The notes: generated from the letters alone by a model not told the origin. A DNA stretch of 64,000 bases from SCBR16-9 sp964537975 (GCA_964537975.1 CAZIDP010000025.1:1-64000), one strand, 5' to 3'; shown: positions 44,260 through 54,118, counted from the first letter of the stretch. Numbers and translations: made by a program.

Positions 44260-46326
44260 TTATTTCCAAACAACCGAGGAACCATCAGCGGGCAGGGCAA
44301 TCTCACGGGATTCATCATTCCAATCAAGCTTGACTTGTGTTCCGCTGTGGGTGGGATCACAGACTAAAAGAGATACCCCATCCCAGAGCACAAGGCAAGG
44401 TTGGTCTACAGCAAGTTTGATTGATGATGGCACCGTTATTTCTCCGGGAGAGTAAAAAGCAACCATACAGGTGCCGTCATCAAATTGGATAGCCTGAATA
44501 TTTTCATTATTTTGCAGAATGTCCCATGGTAGATTTTGCGATAAAGTCTCCAGGTCTTCTTCACTGATATCGGGTACTATGGCATATCCCTGTGGCTGCG
44601 GTGTTTCATGCATTATCACCGCAGTAAACATTGGCGCTGTTATCCTGGTGTTCTCGCCATAATTGCGATTGATTGAATGCCAGGTACCTGTAGACTCTTC
44701 TGCTTTAATGGTTACATTCACTGGCGGAAATACCAAATATCCGACAGCATTATGATATAACCAGCGTACCGATTGTATATCATGATATCCATTCGGCAAT
44801 TCCAGTGGTGCATCATTTGCTGCGGCAACGCGTACTGCTCCTGATAGGCGCACCTGTTCCAATCCGGTGGTGATTGGATGGATTACGTTGGTTTGCGCAA
44901 CAGGAGCCATCAGATGAACTATCAAGTCCTTGTGACAGGCGGTAAATTTTCGGATATGCAGTGTAGCCGTGTCGTCCTCGTTTTTACGGTGGTGGTCGAA
45001 TACTGTAAAACCACTGACATCATTGCCCAGACCACCTGTAAAATCACTGCGGTGCTGTACATCCAGCCCCGTCGACATGGTCATTCCCGGTAGGCGGTCC
45101 CACTGCCACAGTGGTTGCAGATTGTTAATTTCCGATCCATCACGCAGCAGGAAATGTTCACCACAGTTTAAATAGGTAACCCCCGGTATGTTTTCGTTGT
45201 TGATGTTTTCTGTCAGCAAGGTGCGTGAAGAAACAGTCTTCAGAAAAAAACTATACCCAGGTCGATGGTAGACACTGAAATCGCTTCGGGGATAATGACG
45301 GAAACCAAGCAACAATGGTTTTCCAGTTTCCAGGCGTTCCTTATATTCGGTCAGCGCCGCATAGCGTTCTGGGTGAATTTCAAGCCATTGCGACAGTACT
45401 GCTGACATGTCGGCAGAATGCAACCCGGACATTCTGCTATTCATGCGGTCGACTGTACCTGGAACGGTATAGTCCCCCCGGCTCATCCACTGCATGCCAT
45501 TCAATAAAAGATTGGACATGATTTCTTTCTTCTCATCAGGAATGGCCCAGGGGGTGTCTTGCAACAACCAGGCCACCTCAACAATGTTTTGTACGAAACC
45601 ACGGCCATAATGAAACATCTGAAGACGCGGACCATGTTGGTGGTAACTCCAGTCTGTCTGGATACCCTCTGAAGACCCTACTTCGATTTCATCCCAAATG
45701 GATTGCGCGGCGGTATTCAACCGATCCTTATCTCCAGTCATGCAAGCATGTATGAACGCCAGGGATGCGCTCCAGATCAGGTTTGCGCCTTTTCCATGCA
45801 TTTTGTGCTGCCCAACAACTTCAATAACCAGTTCACGCCGCGGTTCTTCCAAATCTGATGCTATCATCAAATAAATATCACGCATTTGTTGTGGTACACC
45901 AATTTCATTCCACCACCAATTGTTGGCCTGGAAACGATGCGTAAGCCAAAAATCCAAACCATGCAAAATTGAATCGAAAAGGGAATCATCCTTGTAGAAA
46001 TCTTGCCCTGGTACACTATATGCAATTGCCAGTTCGCGTATTCGGCTCAGGTGTATGGCAGGTCGCCACGATCCTGGTTTTTGGTCTTCATAATCAATAT
46101 CTGGCCAGGAACCGTCATCAAGCTGTTCTGACACAACTTCCTTGTAGAAGGATGCATTGTGTGACAGTGTTCCAGGTATCAGCATCTGTTGGTACCGGCT
46201 TATTACCAGCGCCATATATTCCATTTCTTCTGGAGTTGCAAGATCAGCCCGTGCAAGGTCTACAGGGAGAATAACCAATGCGGCAATCAGCACAATACTT
46301 CCAAAAACATACAAATAGTATTCCAT
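44260..46326 (-). CDS. Secreted polysaccharide lyase, PL8 family
   Basis: 688 residues from ATG 46326 (GGAG eight bases upstream); a GTG at 46342-46344 has no site. A signal peptide ends near DLARAD. The alpha/alpha toroid carries PL8 landmarks: NNWWWNEIGVPQQM, KGANLIWSAS (catalytic Asn), TDWSYHQHGPRLQMFHYGRGF (catalytic His and Tyr) and VDRMNSR (Arg). A beta-sandwich half follows (SGFTVFDHHRKN and onward). PL8 enzymes cleave uronic-acid-containing chains such as hyaluronan, chondroitin or xanthan by beta-elimination. The exact substrate cannot be told. Not in an operon; convergent with the UXS gene. Confidence 0.88.
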   Translation of the reverse strand: MEYYLYVFGSIVLIAALVILPVDLARADLATPEEMEYMALVISRYQQMLIPGTLSHNASFYKEVVSEQLDDGSWPDIDYEDQKPGSWRPAIHLSRIRELAIAYSVPGQDFYKDDSLFDSILHGLDFWLTHRFQANNWWWNEIGVPQQMRDIYLMIASDLEEPRRELVIEVVGQHKMHGKGANLIWSASLAFIHACMTGDKDRLNTAAQSIWDEIEVGSSEGIQTDWSYHQHGPRLQMFHYGRGFVQNIVEVAWLLQDTPWAIPDEKKEIMSNLLLNGMQWMSRGDYTVPGTVDRMNSRMSGLHSADMSAVLSQWLEIHPERYAALTEYKERLETGKPLLLGFRHYPRSDFSVYHRPGYSFFLKTVSSRTLLTENINNENIPGVTYLNCGEHFLLRDGSEINNLQPLWQWDRLPGMTMSTGLDVQHRSDFTGGLGNDVSGFTVFDHHRKNEDDTATLHIRKFTACHKDLIVHLMAPVAQTNVIHPITTGLEQVRLSGAVRVAAANDAPLELPNGYHDIQSVRWLYHNAVGYLVFPPVNVTIKAEESTGTWHSINRNYGENTRITAPMFTAVIMHETPQPQGYAIVPDISEEDLETLSQNLPWDILQNNENIQAIQFDDGTCMVAFYSPGEITVPSSIKLAVDQPCLVLWDGVSLLVCDPTHSGTQVKLDWNDESREIALPADGSSVVWK

Positions 46327-46412
46327 TACGTTATCTCCAATCACTACAAAGACAGACTTTTGGGTTTAAATCTCTTCGTCGGGGTTTATATTGCATATCT
46401 TGCAGTCATAAA

Positions 46413-47471
46413 TCAACCAGTTATGGAAAATGGTGGTAAGCTATCGTGTAGAAGACAAGCTGCATGGTGTGGCGCTGAACCGCTTTCAAAGACAGAAGTA
46501 AGCTCGGGTACCGTTTCGCGGCAGGCAGGTTTCACATAAGGACACCGAGGTGCGAAAGCACAACCTGGTGGAGGATTAAGGGGTGAGGGGGGATCGCCTG
46601 TTGGTAAACGGTCTCGAATGATACGGGCACGCACAGGGTCCGGTACCGGGATAGCTTCCAGTAAGGTACGGGTATAGGGGTGGGCAGGCCGCTCGAAAAT
46701 GGTTTCTGCTGCACCGATTTCCACTATGCGTCCAAAGTACATCACAGCGATTCGCTGGGTCATGTGGCGAACCACGGCAAGATCATGTGATACAAACAGC
46801 ATGGTCAGGTTGTGCTCGCGTTGGAGTTTCCGCAGCAGGTTAAGAATTTGTGCCTGAACAGAAACATCCAGTGCGGAAACAGGTTCATCAGCAATTAACA
46901 ACCGGGGATTTAAGGCCAAGGCACGGGCAATGGCAATTCGTTGGCGTTGCCCCCCGGAAAATTCATGCGGATATTTGCGCATCAATCGGGGAGCCAGGCC
47001 AACTTGTCCCATGAGTCGCCCGACTTCCAAGGCAAGATTTTTACGGCCAGACAAACCATGAACTTTGAGCGGTTCTGCGATGGTGTCAAATACTGTCTTC
47101 CTTGGATTTAAGGAAGCATAGGGGTCTTGAAAAATCATTTGCAACGAGGGGCGCAGTTGGTTGAGTCTGGCCTTGCGCATACCCGCAAGATCATTTCCCT
47201 CAAACAAGACTTCACCCTCCGTAATTGGAACCAGCCGCAAGATACCCCGGGCCAACGTAGATTTACCGCAACCAGATTCACCAACCAGCCCAAGCACTTC
47301 ACCGGAATTGATATCCAGAGATACGCCGTCCACAGCCTTGATCGTTCCCAATCTGCGTTTGATAAGCAGTCCCCGTTCCACGGGAAAATGTACTTTAAGA
47401 TCAAGTATCCGAATTAATGGTGTTGTTGTCAATAGCCTGGCAGCAGTTGGGGCCGTAGTAGTACTTGTCAT
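46413..47471 (-). CDS. Oligopeptide/dipeptide ABC transporter ATPase, OppF/DppF type
   Basis: 352 residues. Walker A GESGCGKST, Q-loop IFQDPYASLNP, signature SGGQRQR, Walker B LLIADEP and the switch His in SHDLAVV are all present, plus the C-terminal oligopeptide-transporter extension with CAFAPRCPY and CRET, a cysteine-rich segment typical of OppD/F. Its start overlaps the end of the OppD-like gene by four bases (ATGA), showing translational coupling. The two ATPases would drive import of peptides or sugars, but no permease or binding-protein gene is next to them, so those parts are probably elsewhere in the genome. Confidence 0.93.
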   Translation of the reverse strand: MTSTTTAPTAARLLTTTPLIRILDLKVHFPVERGLLIKRRLGTIKAVDGVSLDINSGEVLGLVGESGCGKSTLARGILRLVPITEGEVLFEGNDLAGMRKARLNQLRPSLQMIFQDPYASLNPRKTVFDTIAEPLKVHGLSGRKNLALEVGRLMGQVGLAPRLMRKYPHEFSGGQRQRIAIARALALNPRLLIADEPVSALDVSVQAQILNLLRKLQREHNLTMLFVSHDLAVVRHMTQRIAVMYFGRIVEIGAAETIFERPAHPYTRTLLEAIPVPDPVRARIIRDRLPTGDPPSPLNPPPGCAFAPRCPYVKPACRETVPELTSVFESGSAPHHAACLLHDSLPPFSITG

Positions 47472-48520
47472 AATTCACCTGCCTGAGTCCGGATACAGGC
47501 ACTCCAATGCCCTGGAGCCACCTCCTTAATGGTACATTCTGTAAATAGACACTCTTCTGTGGCATGAGCACATCGGGGAGCAAAGGGGCAACCCGTCGTT
47601 GTCTCCATAGGGTCCGGGGGCATACCCGGTATCGTATACAAATCATTGTCCCGGGTATGCGCGGATGGAAGCGATGCAAGAAGCGCACTGGTATACGGGT
47701 GTCGGGGCGTGGCAAATAAGGAATCGACCGGCGCTGTTTCCATAATTTGCCCGGCATACATAACAATGACACGTTCACAGGCTCCGGCAATTACGCCAAG
47801 GTCATGGGTAATCAGTGTGACAGTCATGTTCATTTCATGCTGAATTTTTCGTATCAGTGCAAGTATCTGGGCTTGGACGGTCACATCCAGTGCGGTGGTA
47901 GGCTCATCAGCAATCAAGAGCCGTGGCCTAGTAATCAATGCCATGGCAATCGTAACCCGTTGACGCATACCACCAGAAAATTCATGGGGGTACATGTCCA
48001 GCCTCCGTACGCCATCCTGGATACCAACAGCATGTAAAGCATCCAGTACACGGTGCCGTGCCTCCGCACCTCGCAATCCCTCATGAATTCGCAGCGGTTC
48101 TTTCAGTTGCTTTCCCACAGTCATAAACGGATTCAAAGCAGTCATCGGATCCTGAAATATCATGGATATTTCCCGTCCTCGCAAAGAACGGTATTCACGC
48201 TGAGTCCTGTTAAGGATTTCCTGTCCCTGAAACAACGCTGTACCAGCTTCAATCCTGGCTGGCGGCATGGGCAACAGACCGAGCATTGCATATTGGGACA
48301 CCGATTTCCCGGAGCCGGACTCACCAACAATTCCAAGAGTTTCTCCCGGATATACGTCATAAGACAACCTGTTTACCGCACGTGAAACCCCTTCACGTGT
48401 GTAAAATGAAACGGACAAATCTTTTACAGACAACAGGGGCTGAATATCGCTTTGGTCTCCAGCCGTGCCTGATCTGTACATTTCGTCATTATTTTTTATA
48501 TGATTATGCGTAATCACCAA
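47468..48520 (-). CDS. Oligopeptide/dipeptide ABC transporter ATPase, OppD/DppD type
   Basis: 350 residues from TTG 48520; GTG 48517 and ATG 48481 are alternatives and no start has a good ribosome site, so the N-terminus is uncertain. Walker A GESGSGKSV, Q-loop IFQDPMTALNP, signature SGGMRQR, Walker B LLIADEPTTALD and HDLGVIAG switch region are intact. The C-terminus has CPFAPRCAHA and CLFTEC cysteines as in OppD/DppD. It is the first gene of the two-gene ATPase unit and overlaps the next by four bases. It is divergent from the UroD-family gene. Confidence 0.92.
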   Translation of the reverse strand: MVITHNHIKNNDEMYRSGTAGDQSDIQPLLSVKDLSVSFYTREGVSRAVNRLSYDVYPGETLGIVGESGSGKSVSQYAMLGLLPMPPARIEAGTALFQGQEILNRTQREYRSLRGREISMIFQDPMTALNPFMTVGKQLKEPLRIHEGLRGAEARHRVLDALHAVGIQDGVRRLDMYPHEFSGGMRQRVTIAMALITRPRLLIADEPTTALDVTVQAQILALIRKIQHEMNMTVTLITHDLGVIAGACERVIVMYAGQIMETAPVDSLFATPRHPYTSALLASLPSAHTRDNDLYTIPGMPPDPMETTTGCPFAPRCAHATEECLFTECTIKEVAPGHWSACIRTQAGEL

Positions 48521-48578
48521 CCTTGTCTTGTAGTCTTTTATTGGGGGAGATTATAACGGTTTCAGGGAGTATTCTGCC

Positions 48579-49562
48579 ATGACACCAAGAGAACGCTTTA
48601 TTGCCGCGCTCGAACGAAAACCAATTATCGGGCATGTTCCCCATTTTGAGCTTGTTTTCTACCTGACGATGGAGGCAATCGGCAAGGTACATCCGATTCA
48701 CCGTCATTATGTGCAATGGGAGCAGATGAGTGAAACAGAGCGAAAGCTACAGCGGGAAGATATAGCAGACTGTTATTTAGAAATAGCACGTCGTTACCAG
48801 CACGATGCGATTTTCTTTCATCCATTCGAAGGCGCTACAGAGCCTGAGACACACAGATTGCTGGAAACTTTAAGGGCACGTGGTGGTGATCAGTATTTTG
48901 TTATGATGCATGGCGATGCCACATTCAGTATACCCGACGGAAATCACATGATGGACTTTGTTGCCAACGCTTATATGAATCCTGAATCGACCAAAGCTGA
49001 GGCTGAACGCATGGTTGACGCCCAGTTGCTCCGGGCTGAACGGCTGGAAAAATCTAGATTACTGGACGGCTTTGCGCTGTGTTCTGACTACTGTTTTAAT
49101 TCCGGACCATTCCTTAGTCCCGAAGTGTTTTATGAACTCATTACCCCCTATCTGACCCGTTTAACAACCGGACTTCGCAAAATGGGATTCTATGTGATAA
49201 AACATACCGACGGCAATATCATGCCCATTCTGGACCAGTTGATTTCAACGAAGCCCCATGCTTTACATTCGTTGGACCCGCAGGGACATGTGGACATAGC
49301 AGAGGTAAAACGCAGGTATGGAGACCAGGTTTGCCTGATAGGCAACGTTCATTGTGGCATGCTGAGTACAGGAACCAAGGCAGAGATCGAGGCTTCCGCA
49401 CGGTATGCCCTGGAATGTGGGATGCCTGGAGGCGGTTACATATTTTCGACCAGTAACTGTGTTTTTACCGGCATGCCTTTAATAAATTATGAAACCATGT
49501 GGCATGTCTGGCGTGATGAAGGCGTATATGCTACTGAATCCACTCCAGAGGTATCTTTATGA
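48579..49562 (+). CDS. UroD-family protein (uroporphyrinogen decarboxylase / methyltransferase-like)
   Basis: 327 residues; AGGGAG lies nine bases before the ATG. The start TPRERFIAALERK and the C-terminal part (IKHTDGNIMPILDQLI, HSLDPQGHVDIAEVKRRYG, IGNVHCGML, GGGYIFSTSNCV) match the UroD superfamily, which holds heme-pathway decarboxylases and cobalamin/coenzyme M methyltransferases such as MtaA. The histidine-glycine-cysteine (HCGML) and DGN stretches lie where the methyltransferase-like members bind zinc. The N-terminus lacks the arginine-rich pattern of true HemE, so a methyltransferase-like role is more likely. It overlaps the TSUP gene by four bases (ATGA). Confidence 0.82.
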   Translation: MTPRERFIAALERKPIIGHVPHFELVFYLTMEAIGKVHPIHRHYVQWEQMSETERKLQREDIADCYLEIARRYQHDAIFFHPFEGATEPETHRLLETLRARGGDQYFVMMHGDATFSIPDGNHMMDFVANAYMNPESTKAEAERMVDAQLLRAERLEKSRLLDGFALCSDYCFNSGPFLSPEVFYELITPYLTRLTTGLRKMGFYVIKHTDGNIMPILDQLISTKPHALHSLDPQGHVDIAEVKRRYGDQVCLIGNVHCGMLSTGTKAEIEASARYALECGMPGGGYIFSTSNCVFTGMPLINYETMWHVWRDEGVYATESTPEVSL

Positions 49563-50350
49563 CGTTTTCGTTTGTATTGGGGCTCCTGCTGCTGGGGGTG
49601 TGTGTTGGCATCCTGTCTTCAGCACTCGGGCTTGGTGGTGGCATACTCATGTTGCCGGCTTTTGTGACCTTTATCGCGGGTATGGATGCCCACACCGCTA
49701 AAGGCACCAGCTTGTTTATAATCATCTTTGTGGCACTCTTTAATGCGGGGCGTCACTTGCGCGATGCAAAACACATGCCGTGGCATTCTGTCCTCTTCCT
49801 TGCTATGGGTTCAATTGTCGGCAGCTATAGCGCTGCCTGGTTGACAAGCCAATTGTCAGAAGATTTGGTTCTTATTGTTTTTATTATGCTTTTGTTGCTG
49901 CTTGCAATCCGTACCTTTTTTATCCGGTATCGCATCGTACATGAAAGCCAGGTGCGTCGCCGTATCCCCACTACATTGTTCATTGGACTCAGCGTTGGAA
50001 TTGTTGGTGGCTCCACCGGAACTGGTGGCGGCATTATTTTAATTCCGCTGGCATTGATGGCCGGTATAGCCTCCAACAGTATTGTTGTTGGTTTGTCCAA
50101 CATGGTCATGGTCTTCACTTGCCTGGCAGGCTCCATTGCCCACCTGATGGCAACACCGATACATCCCGGGCCCTGGATAGTGGGACATATTAATTTTGCC
50201 CTGGTTCCCATGGTGCTGATAGGTTCTCAAGTAGGTTCAGAAATCGGGCATCGTCTAAATCGACATATAACGTTGAAGCGACGCCGTATTCTCATGGGTG
50301 GCTTATTGGTTATTATCATTCTTCGGCTAGGCTACCAACTCCTGAGTTAA
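49559..50350 (+). CDS. TSUP (TauE/SafE) family membrane transporter
   Basis: 263 residues, mostly membrane helices: about eight. The start MTFSFVLGLLLLGVCVGILSS and the conserved GLGGGILMLPAF and VGGSTGTGGGIILIPLAL stretches are the two inverted halves of the TauE/SafE fold. Family members export sulfite, sulfonates or other small organic anions. The gene overlaps the UroD-family gene by four bases and is translated with it, so the pair may process and then export the same compound or a by-product; this is an inference from overlap only. Confidence 0.9.
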   Translation: MTFSFVLGLLLLGVCVGILSSALGLGGGILMLPAFVTFIAGMDAHTAKGTSLFIIIFVALFNAGRHLRDAKHMPWHSVLFLAMGSIVGSYSAAWLTSQLSEDLVLIVFIMLLLLLAIRTFFIRYRIVHESQVRRRIPTTLFIGLSVGIVGGSTGTGGGIILIPLALMAGIASNSIVVGLSNMVMVFTCLAGSIAHLMATPIHPGPWIVGHINFALVPMVLIGSQVGSEIGHRLNRHITLKRRRILMGGLLVIIILRLGYQLLS

Positions 50351-50392
50351 TTTGTCCAAGTCAGGTAGAGACATTGCTTCCACGGCAGGTAT

Positions 50393-51544
50393 CTAAGACT
50401 GTTGCGAAAGCTCCTTGGGTTCACCATTTTCGAAATAAAGGATTATATCTCGACCGGAATTCTTGTATTTTGAAATACTGATTATCCGGCGGGTTGGGTC
50501 GGTAGCGCCACGGTCTGAAAATTGTCTTGCGGCAACCGGATCGTCAAATATCTCAATGTTTATGTTGTCATACACTTCGTATTGCGTGCGTAATTGAAAT
50601 GCCAGTTCTTCAATGTCTTTTCGTATACTCCCCGCGGGAATAACACCAATGATCCCTTTGAGTGATGCAACATCATTGCCAACATTCAATGCATCTTCAG
50701 GACTGCGGCCCCATTCCTCCAGCACATCAAAACGAAATGGAGGCGGTGCAGCTTCGATGGCAGCCTGAGCTTCTAACGCAGCAGTATATTCAATTTCTTC
50801 CTGGTATAAAATACCATCTATCATTTCACCATGAGGCCGGGGTACATCGGGCAGAATAATAGGCGCGCCATCCTCTTCCCGTGCATACAACCGCCGCATT
50901 TCCTGGCGAAGCACATGATTTTCATCCCGTAAATCCGCCATGATAGCACCCAGATAAATATCCAGTGATTCACCCAGTTGCCGCAGTTCCTCACGAAGCG
51001 CCGATACTTCTTCTTGCAAAATCAAGACTTCTGCATTTTGTTCATCCGATAGGGATTCATAAAAATCAGCAACTGCTTCATGAACTAAATCATGCAACAA
51101 ATCCGACTCAGGCGATACCTGCGGTTGAGGGAAAAATCGATTGGCGCTGGCAATCTCCATCAGGGGAGCATACCGCAGCATCAACGCAGCCAAAGACGTA
51201 TTGTCGTCATTTTCAACAGTCGGGACACCAGTTGTGTCCACATCAAAGATTGGGGAATCCTCAAGCATGTTCGTTGTCGCTTCTTCTTCTATGCTGTCAA
51301 GGACTTCGGCGTCATTCAGATCAGGGTCAGCCTGCTCAGGCAACGCTGCTGATGCTTCATCAACAGAATCCTCTGGCACAGAGATTTTTGTTTCCGACAG
51401 GCTATCGGCGGCACCTGGTGCATTGCTTTTACTGCCGTTCTTCGCTTCAGGTGCTTCAGGCATACAACTTGCCAGGATGATAGCGAATGCAATGGACACC
51501 ACACGTATAAAATGGCATGTATATTTGATTGAAATAAATGACAT
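50393..51544 (-). CDS. Predicted lipoprotein with coiled coil, unknown function
   Basis: 383 residues from ATG 51544; a GTG at 51586 would lengthen it, and neither has a ribosome site. The N-terminus is basic then hydrophobic and ends IILASC, a good lipobox. Residues after it are acidic and low in complexity (many Glu, Ala, Ser). A coiled coil rich in Glu/Leu lies in the middle third (VLILQEEVSALREELRQLG and DLRDENHVLRQEMRRL). The last 100 residues look compact and end ILYFENGEPKELSQQS. I do not recognise a family. It may be a periplasmic structural or sensory protein. Confidence 0.6.
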   Translation of the reverse strand: MSFISIKYTCHFIRVVSIAFAIILASCMPEAPEAKNGSKSNAPGAADSLSETKISVPEDSVDEASAALPEQADPDLNDAEVLDSIEEEATTNMLEDSPIFDVDTTGVPTVENDDNTSLAALMLRYAPLMEIASANRFFPQPQVSPESDLLHDLVHEAVADFYESLSDEQNAEVLILQEEVSALREELRQLGESLDIYLGAIMADLRDENHVLRQEMRRLYAREEDGAPIILPDVPRPHGEMIDGILYQEEIEYTAALEAQAAIEAAPPPFRFDVLEEWGRSPEDALNVGNDVASLKGIIGVIPAGSIRKDIEELAFQLRTQYEVYDNINIEIFDDPVAARQFSDRGATDPTRRIISISKYKNSGRDIILYFENGEPKELSQQS

Positions 51545-52053
51545 GTTTTTTTGTTTTAGCCAGTAAAAGATTGTATAAACGGTCACGTCAGGTAACAGAT
51601 AACGATATTCATTTCTGCCAGGAGTGTGACGTTATTCCACAACCTGACATAGAAGCTACCAATACAACCCATTTAACGCTATAAAGTTTCAAAAATAGGA
51701 CTGGAATTTCAAACGCCGTACCACAAAATTTAGATTTTCCGAACGGATTTTCGGTACAATACTAATTCTGGCAGCCAGTCGGTCTGCTGGTAACAATCGA
51801 TTCATGGCCTGGTAGTTTCGCTATTTAATCATGCTATACCACCTGGATTTGCAGTTTTCATTTTTGGTATTGATTATATTGTATACCAGGTGCAGTGCGT
51901 CATTCCTGTCATTATTTTTGGTGTTGCGCAAGGCCAGATCATGGTCTGTGCAAGATTTTAAAATCCTGATAAGCCATCGTAAATACAAAATTATTTACAG
52001 TTACTATTTTTATTAAGAAACAGATTACCGCTTGACAAAGTTGGAGGTTAGAT
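51545..52053. other. Divergent intergenic stretch upstream of htpG
   Basis: No gene seen. It holds the start regions of the lipoprotein and htpG genes. An inverted repeat CACCTGG (51840-51846) and CCAGGTG (51886-51892) is 39 bases apart, and each arm follows a TATACC. Neither a CIRCE element nor a clear heat-shock promoter was found. A 61-codon open frame at 51831 is hydrophobic and low in complexity and is not supported. Confidence 0.5.
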
Positions 52054-54003
52054 ATGAGCACCACTGTAGAAACGTATGAATTTCAAACAGAAGCCCGGCA
52101 ACTGCTGGATCTCATGATTCATTCTGTGTATTCCAATAAAGACATTTTTTTGCGCGAACTGATATCGAACAGCTCCGATGCCCTGGATAAGAGGCAGTTT
52201 GAGGCGCTCAAACATCCTGAAATTGGTATTGCGGAAGATGAAATGCGCATTGAAATCATACCAGACACAGCGAACCGCACCTTGGCAGTAGATGACAACG
52301 GTATCGGTATGAGCAGAGATGAAGTTGTCAACCTGATTGGTACCATCGCCAAGTCAGGAACCAAAGAATTCTTCACCAAGCTGAAGGAAAGCAAGGAAAA
52401 AGAATTACCAGAGCTTATTGGGCAGTTTGGTGTCGGTTTTTACTCCTCCTTCATGGTGTCGGACAAAGTCAGCCTGCTTACCCGCCGTGCCGGTGAGGAA
52501 CATGCTACCCTGTGGGAATCAACAGGTGACGGCACCTATACCTTACAAGAATCCGAACGCGCGGAACCAGGCACCACGGTCACTTTGCACCTGAAAGCCG
52601 AAGATTCAGAAGATGGCATGAAGGACTATACAACGGAATGGGTGATCCGCGAAATCGTAAAGCAGTATTCAGATTTCGTGGCGTATCCTATCCAGATGGA
52701 TATCGAACGCAAAGAAATTGAGCGTGATGAGGAAGGAAAACCAGTTGAAGGCGCGGAAGAAAAGACCGTAATTAAAACAGAAACTTTGAACTCGATGAAA
52801 GCCATCTGGCTACGCCCGAAACAAGAGGTGACTGAAGAGGAGTACAACCAGTTTTATAAGCATATCTCGCACGATTGGAGTGATCCCCTACAGCGCATAC
52901 AAGCCAAAATCGAGGGCATTCTCGAGTACTCCCTGTTGCTGTTTCTTCCCTCCAAAGCACCTTTTGATATGTGGCACCCGACAGCCGCCAAGCATGGTGT
53001 ACACCTTTATGTGAAACGTGTTTTTATCATGGACGACTGCAAGGAGTTGTTACCGGAATACCTGCGTTTTGTTCGTGGTGTCGTCGACTCGGAAGACCTC
53101 TCTCTGAATATATCGCGTGAAATGTTGCAGCAAAATCGCCAGATTCAACGTATGAGCAAAGGTATTGTCAGCAAGGTGCTTGCCAGCCTGAAAGAATTGC
53201 GGGACAAAGATCGTGACAAGTTCCTGGCTTTCTGGAATGAGTTTGGCCGTCCTTTCAAAGAAGGACTTCTGCATGACATGGAAAATCAAGAAACATTGCT
53301 TGAATTATCGCTTTTCCGCTCTACCCATGATCCGGCAGGTTGGTGCAGTCTCAATGAGTACCTGGAGCGCATGAAACCTGAACAGGAAGCCATCTATTTC
53401 ATGACTGGCGAAACGAAAGAAAAAGTGCTGTCGTCTCCACATCTGGAAGCATTCCAAGCCAAGGGTTATGAGGTACTGATTTTTACCGATACGGTTGACG
53501 AGATATGGCCACAGCACGTACCTGAGTTTCAAGGCAAAAAACTCCAGTCCGTCGGACGTGGCGAGGTGGAGCTGGGCACAGAAGAAGAAAAGAAACAGGC
53601 AGAAACGAACCGAAAAGAAAAAGAAAAGTCCCTTGCCAGCTTGTTGGATGCCTTGAAAAAACCATTGGATGAACATGTAAAAGAAGTACGCCTGTCCAGC
53701 CGACTGACGCAGTCCGCGGCCTGCTTGATCACAGGTGAACATGATTTATCACCACAGCTGGAACAGATCATGAAATCAATGGGGCAGCAGGCACCCCATA
53801 CAAAACGCATACTGGAGCTTAACCCAGAACATCCAATTCTGGAAAAACTCAAGGCGATCCATGAACAAAACAATGAAGCACCAGAACTCAATGATTATGC
53901 GAATCTGCTCTACGGTCAAGCGGTATTGGCTGAAGGAGGCGATTTGCCAGACCCGGCCAGTTTCAGTAAGCTCGTTTCTGACCTGATGGTGCGTACGGTT
54001 TAA
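52054..54003 (+). CDS. htpG: Chaperone HtpG (bacterial Hsp90)
   Basis: 649 residues; GGAGG six bases before the ATG. Full-length Hsp90: the N-terminal ATP-binding domain has YSNKDIFLRELISNSSDALDK, DNGIGMSRDE, GQFGVGFYSSF and TTVTLHL; the middle domain shows WLRPKQEV, LFLPSKAPFDMW and VKRVFIMDDCKELLPEYLRFVRGVVDSEDL; the C-terminal dimerisation domain follows. It folds and stabilises client proteins in the cytosol with ATP. Stands alone; the terminator at 54035-54066 ends it. One of the clearest calls here. Confidence 0.98.
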   Translation: MSTTVETYEFQTEARQLLDLMIHSVYSNKDIFLRELISNSSDALDKRQFEALKHPEIGIAEDEMRIEIIPDTANRTLAVDDNGIGMSRDEVVNLIGTIAKSGTKEFFTKLKESKEKELPELIGQFGVGFYSSFMVSDKVSLLTRRAGEEHATLWESTGDGTYTLQESERAEPGTTVTLHLKAEDSEDGMKDYTTEWVIREIVKQYSDFVAYPIQMDIERKEIERDEEGKPVEGAEEKTVIKTETLNSMKAIWLRPKQEVTEEEYNQFYKHISHDWSDPLQRIQAKIEGILEYSLLLFLPSKAPFDMWHPTAAKHGVHLYVKRVFIMDDCKELLPEYLRFVRGVVDSEDLSLNISREMLQQNRQIQRMSKGIVSKVLASLKELRDKDRDKFLAFWNEFGRPFKEGLLHDMENQETLLELSLFRSTHDPAGWCSLNEYLERMKPEQEAIYFMTGETKEKVLSSPHLEAFQAKGYEVLIFTDTVDEIWPQHVPEFQGKKLQSVGRGEVELGTEEEKKQAETNRKEKEKSLASLLDALKKPLDEHVKEVRLSSRLTQSAACLITGEHDLSPQLEQIMKSMGQQAPHTKRILELNPEHPILEKLKAIHEQNNEAPELNDYANLLYGQAVLAEGGDLPDPASFSKLVSDLMVRTV

Positions 54004-54034
54004 TCTAAGCAGACAATGGAATTCCAATAGCAAC

Positions 54035-54066
54035 CAGGGGTGTCCAAAAGGCATCCCTGTTTTTGT
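54035..54066 (+). terminator. Intrinsic terminator after htpG
   Basis: Arms CAGGGGTG (54035-54042) and CATCCCTG (54052-54059) pair over 8 bases with one G-T wobble and a 9-base loop, followed by five T residues and GTT. Confidence 0.8.
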
Positions 54067-54081
54067 TATAGTAGAAAATCA

Positions 54082-54104
54082 GGATACACCTTGTTCGTGT
54101 ATCC
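54082..54104. promoter_or_regulatory. 8-base inverted repeat upstream of nikR
   Basis: GGATACAC (54082-54089) and GTGTATCC (54097-54104) are perfect complements separated by seven bases. There is no T-run after it. It lies 71 bases before the NikR start and may be an operator or part of the promoter region. Confidence 0.4.
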
Positions 54105-54118
54105 GAAAGACCAGGCAA

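Noticed and set aside
51831..52016. 61-codon hydrophobic frame upstream of htpG
   Set aside because: Low complexity, AT-driven hydrophobic residues, no good ribosome site, and it sits in the htpG promoter region.
51545..52053. CIRCE or heat-shock promoter for htpG
   Set aside because: No TTAGCACTC/GAGTGCTAA pair and no convincing heat-shock promoter were found upstream.
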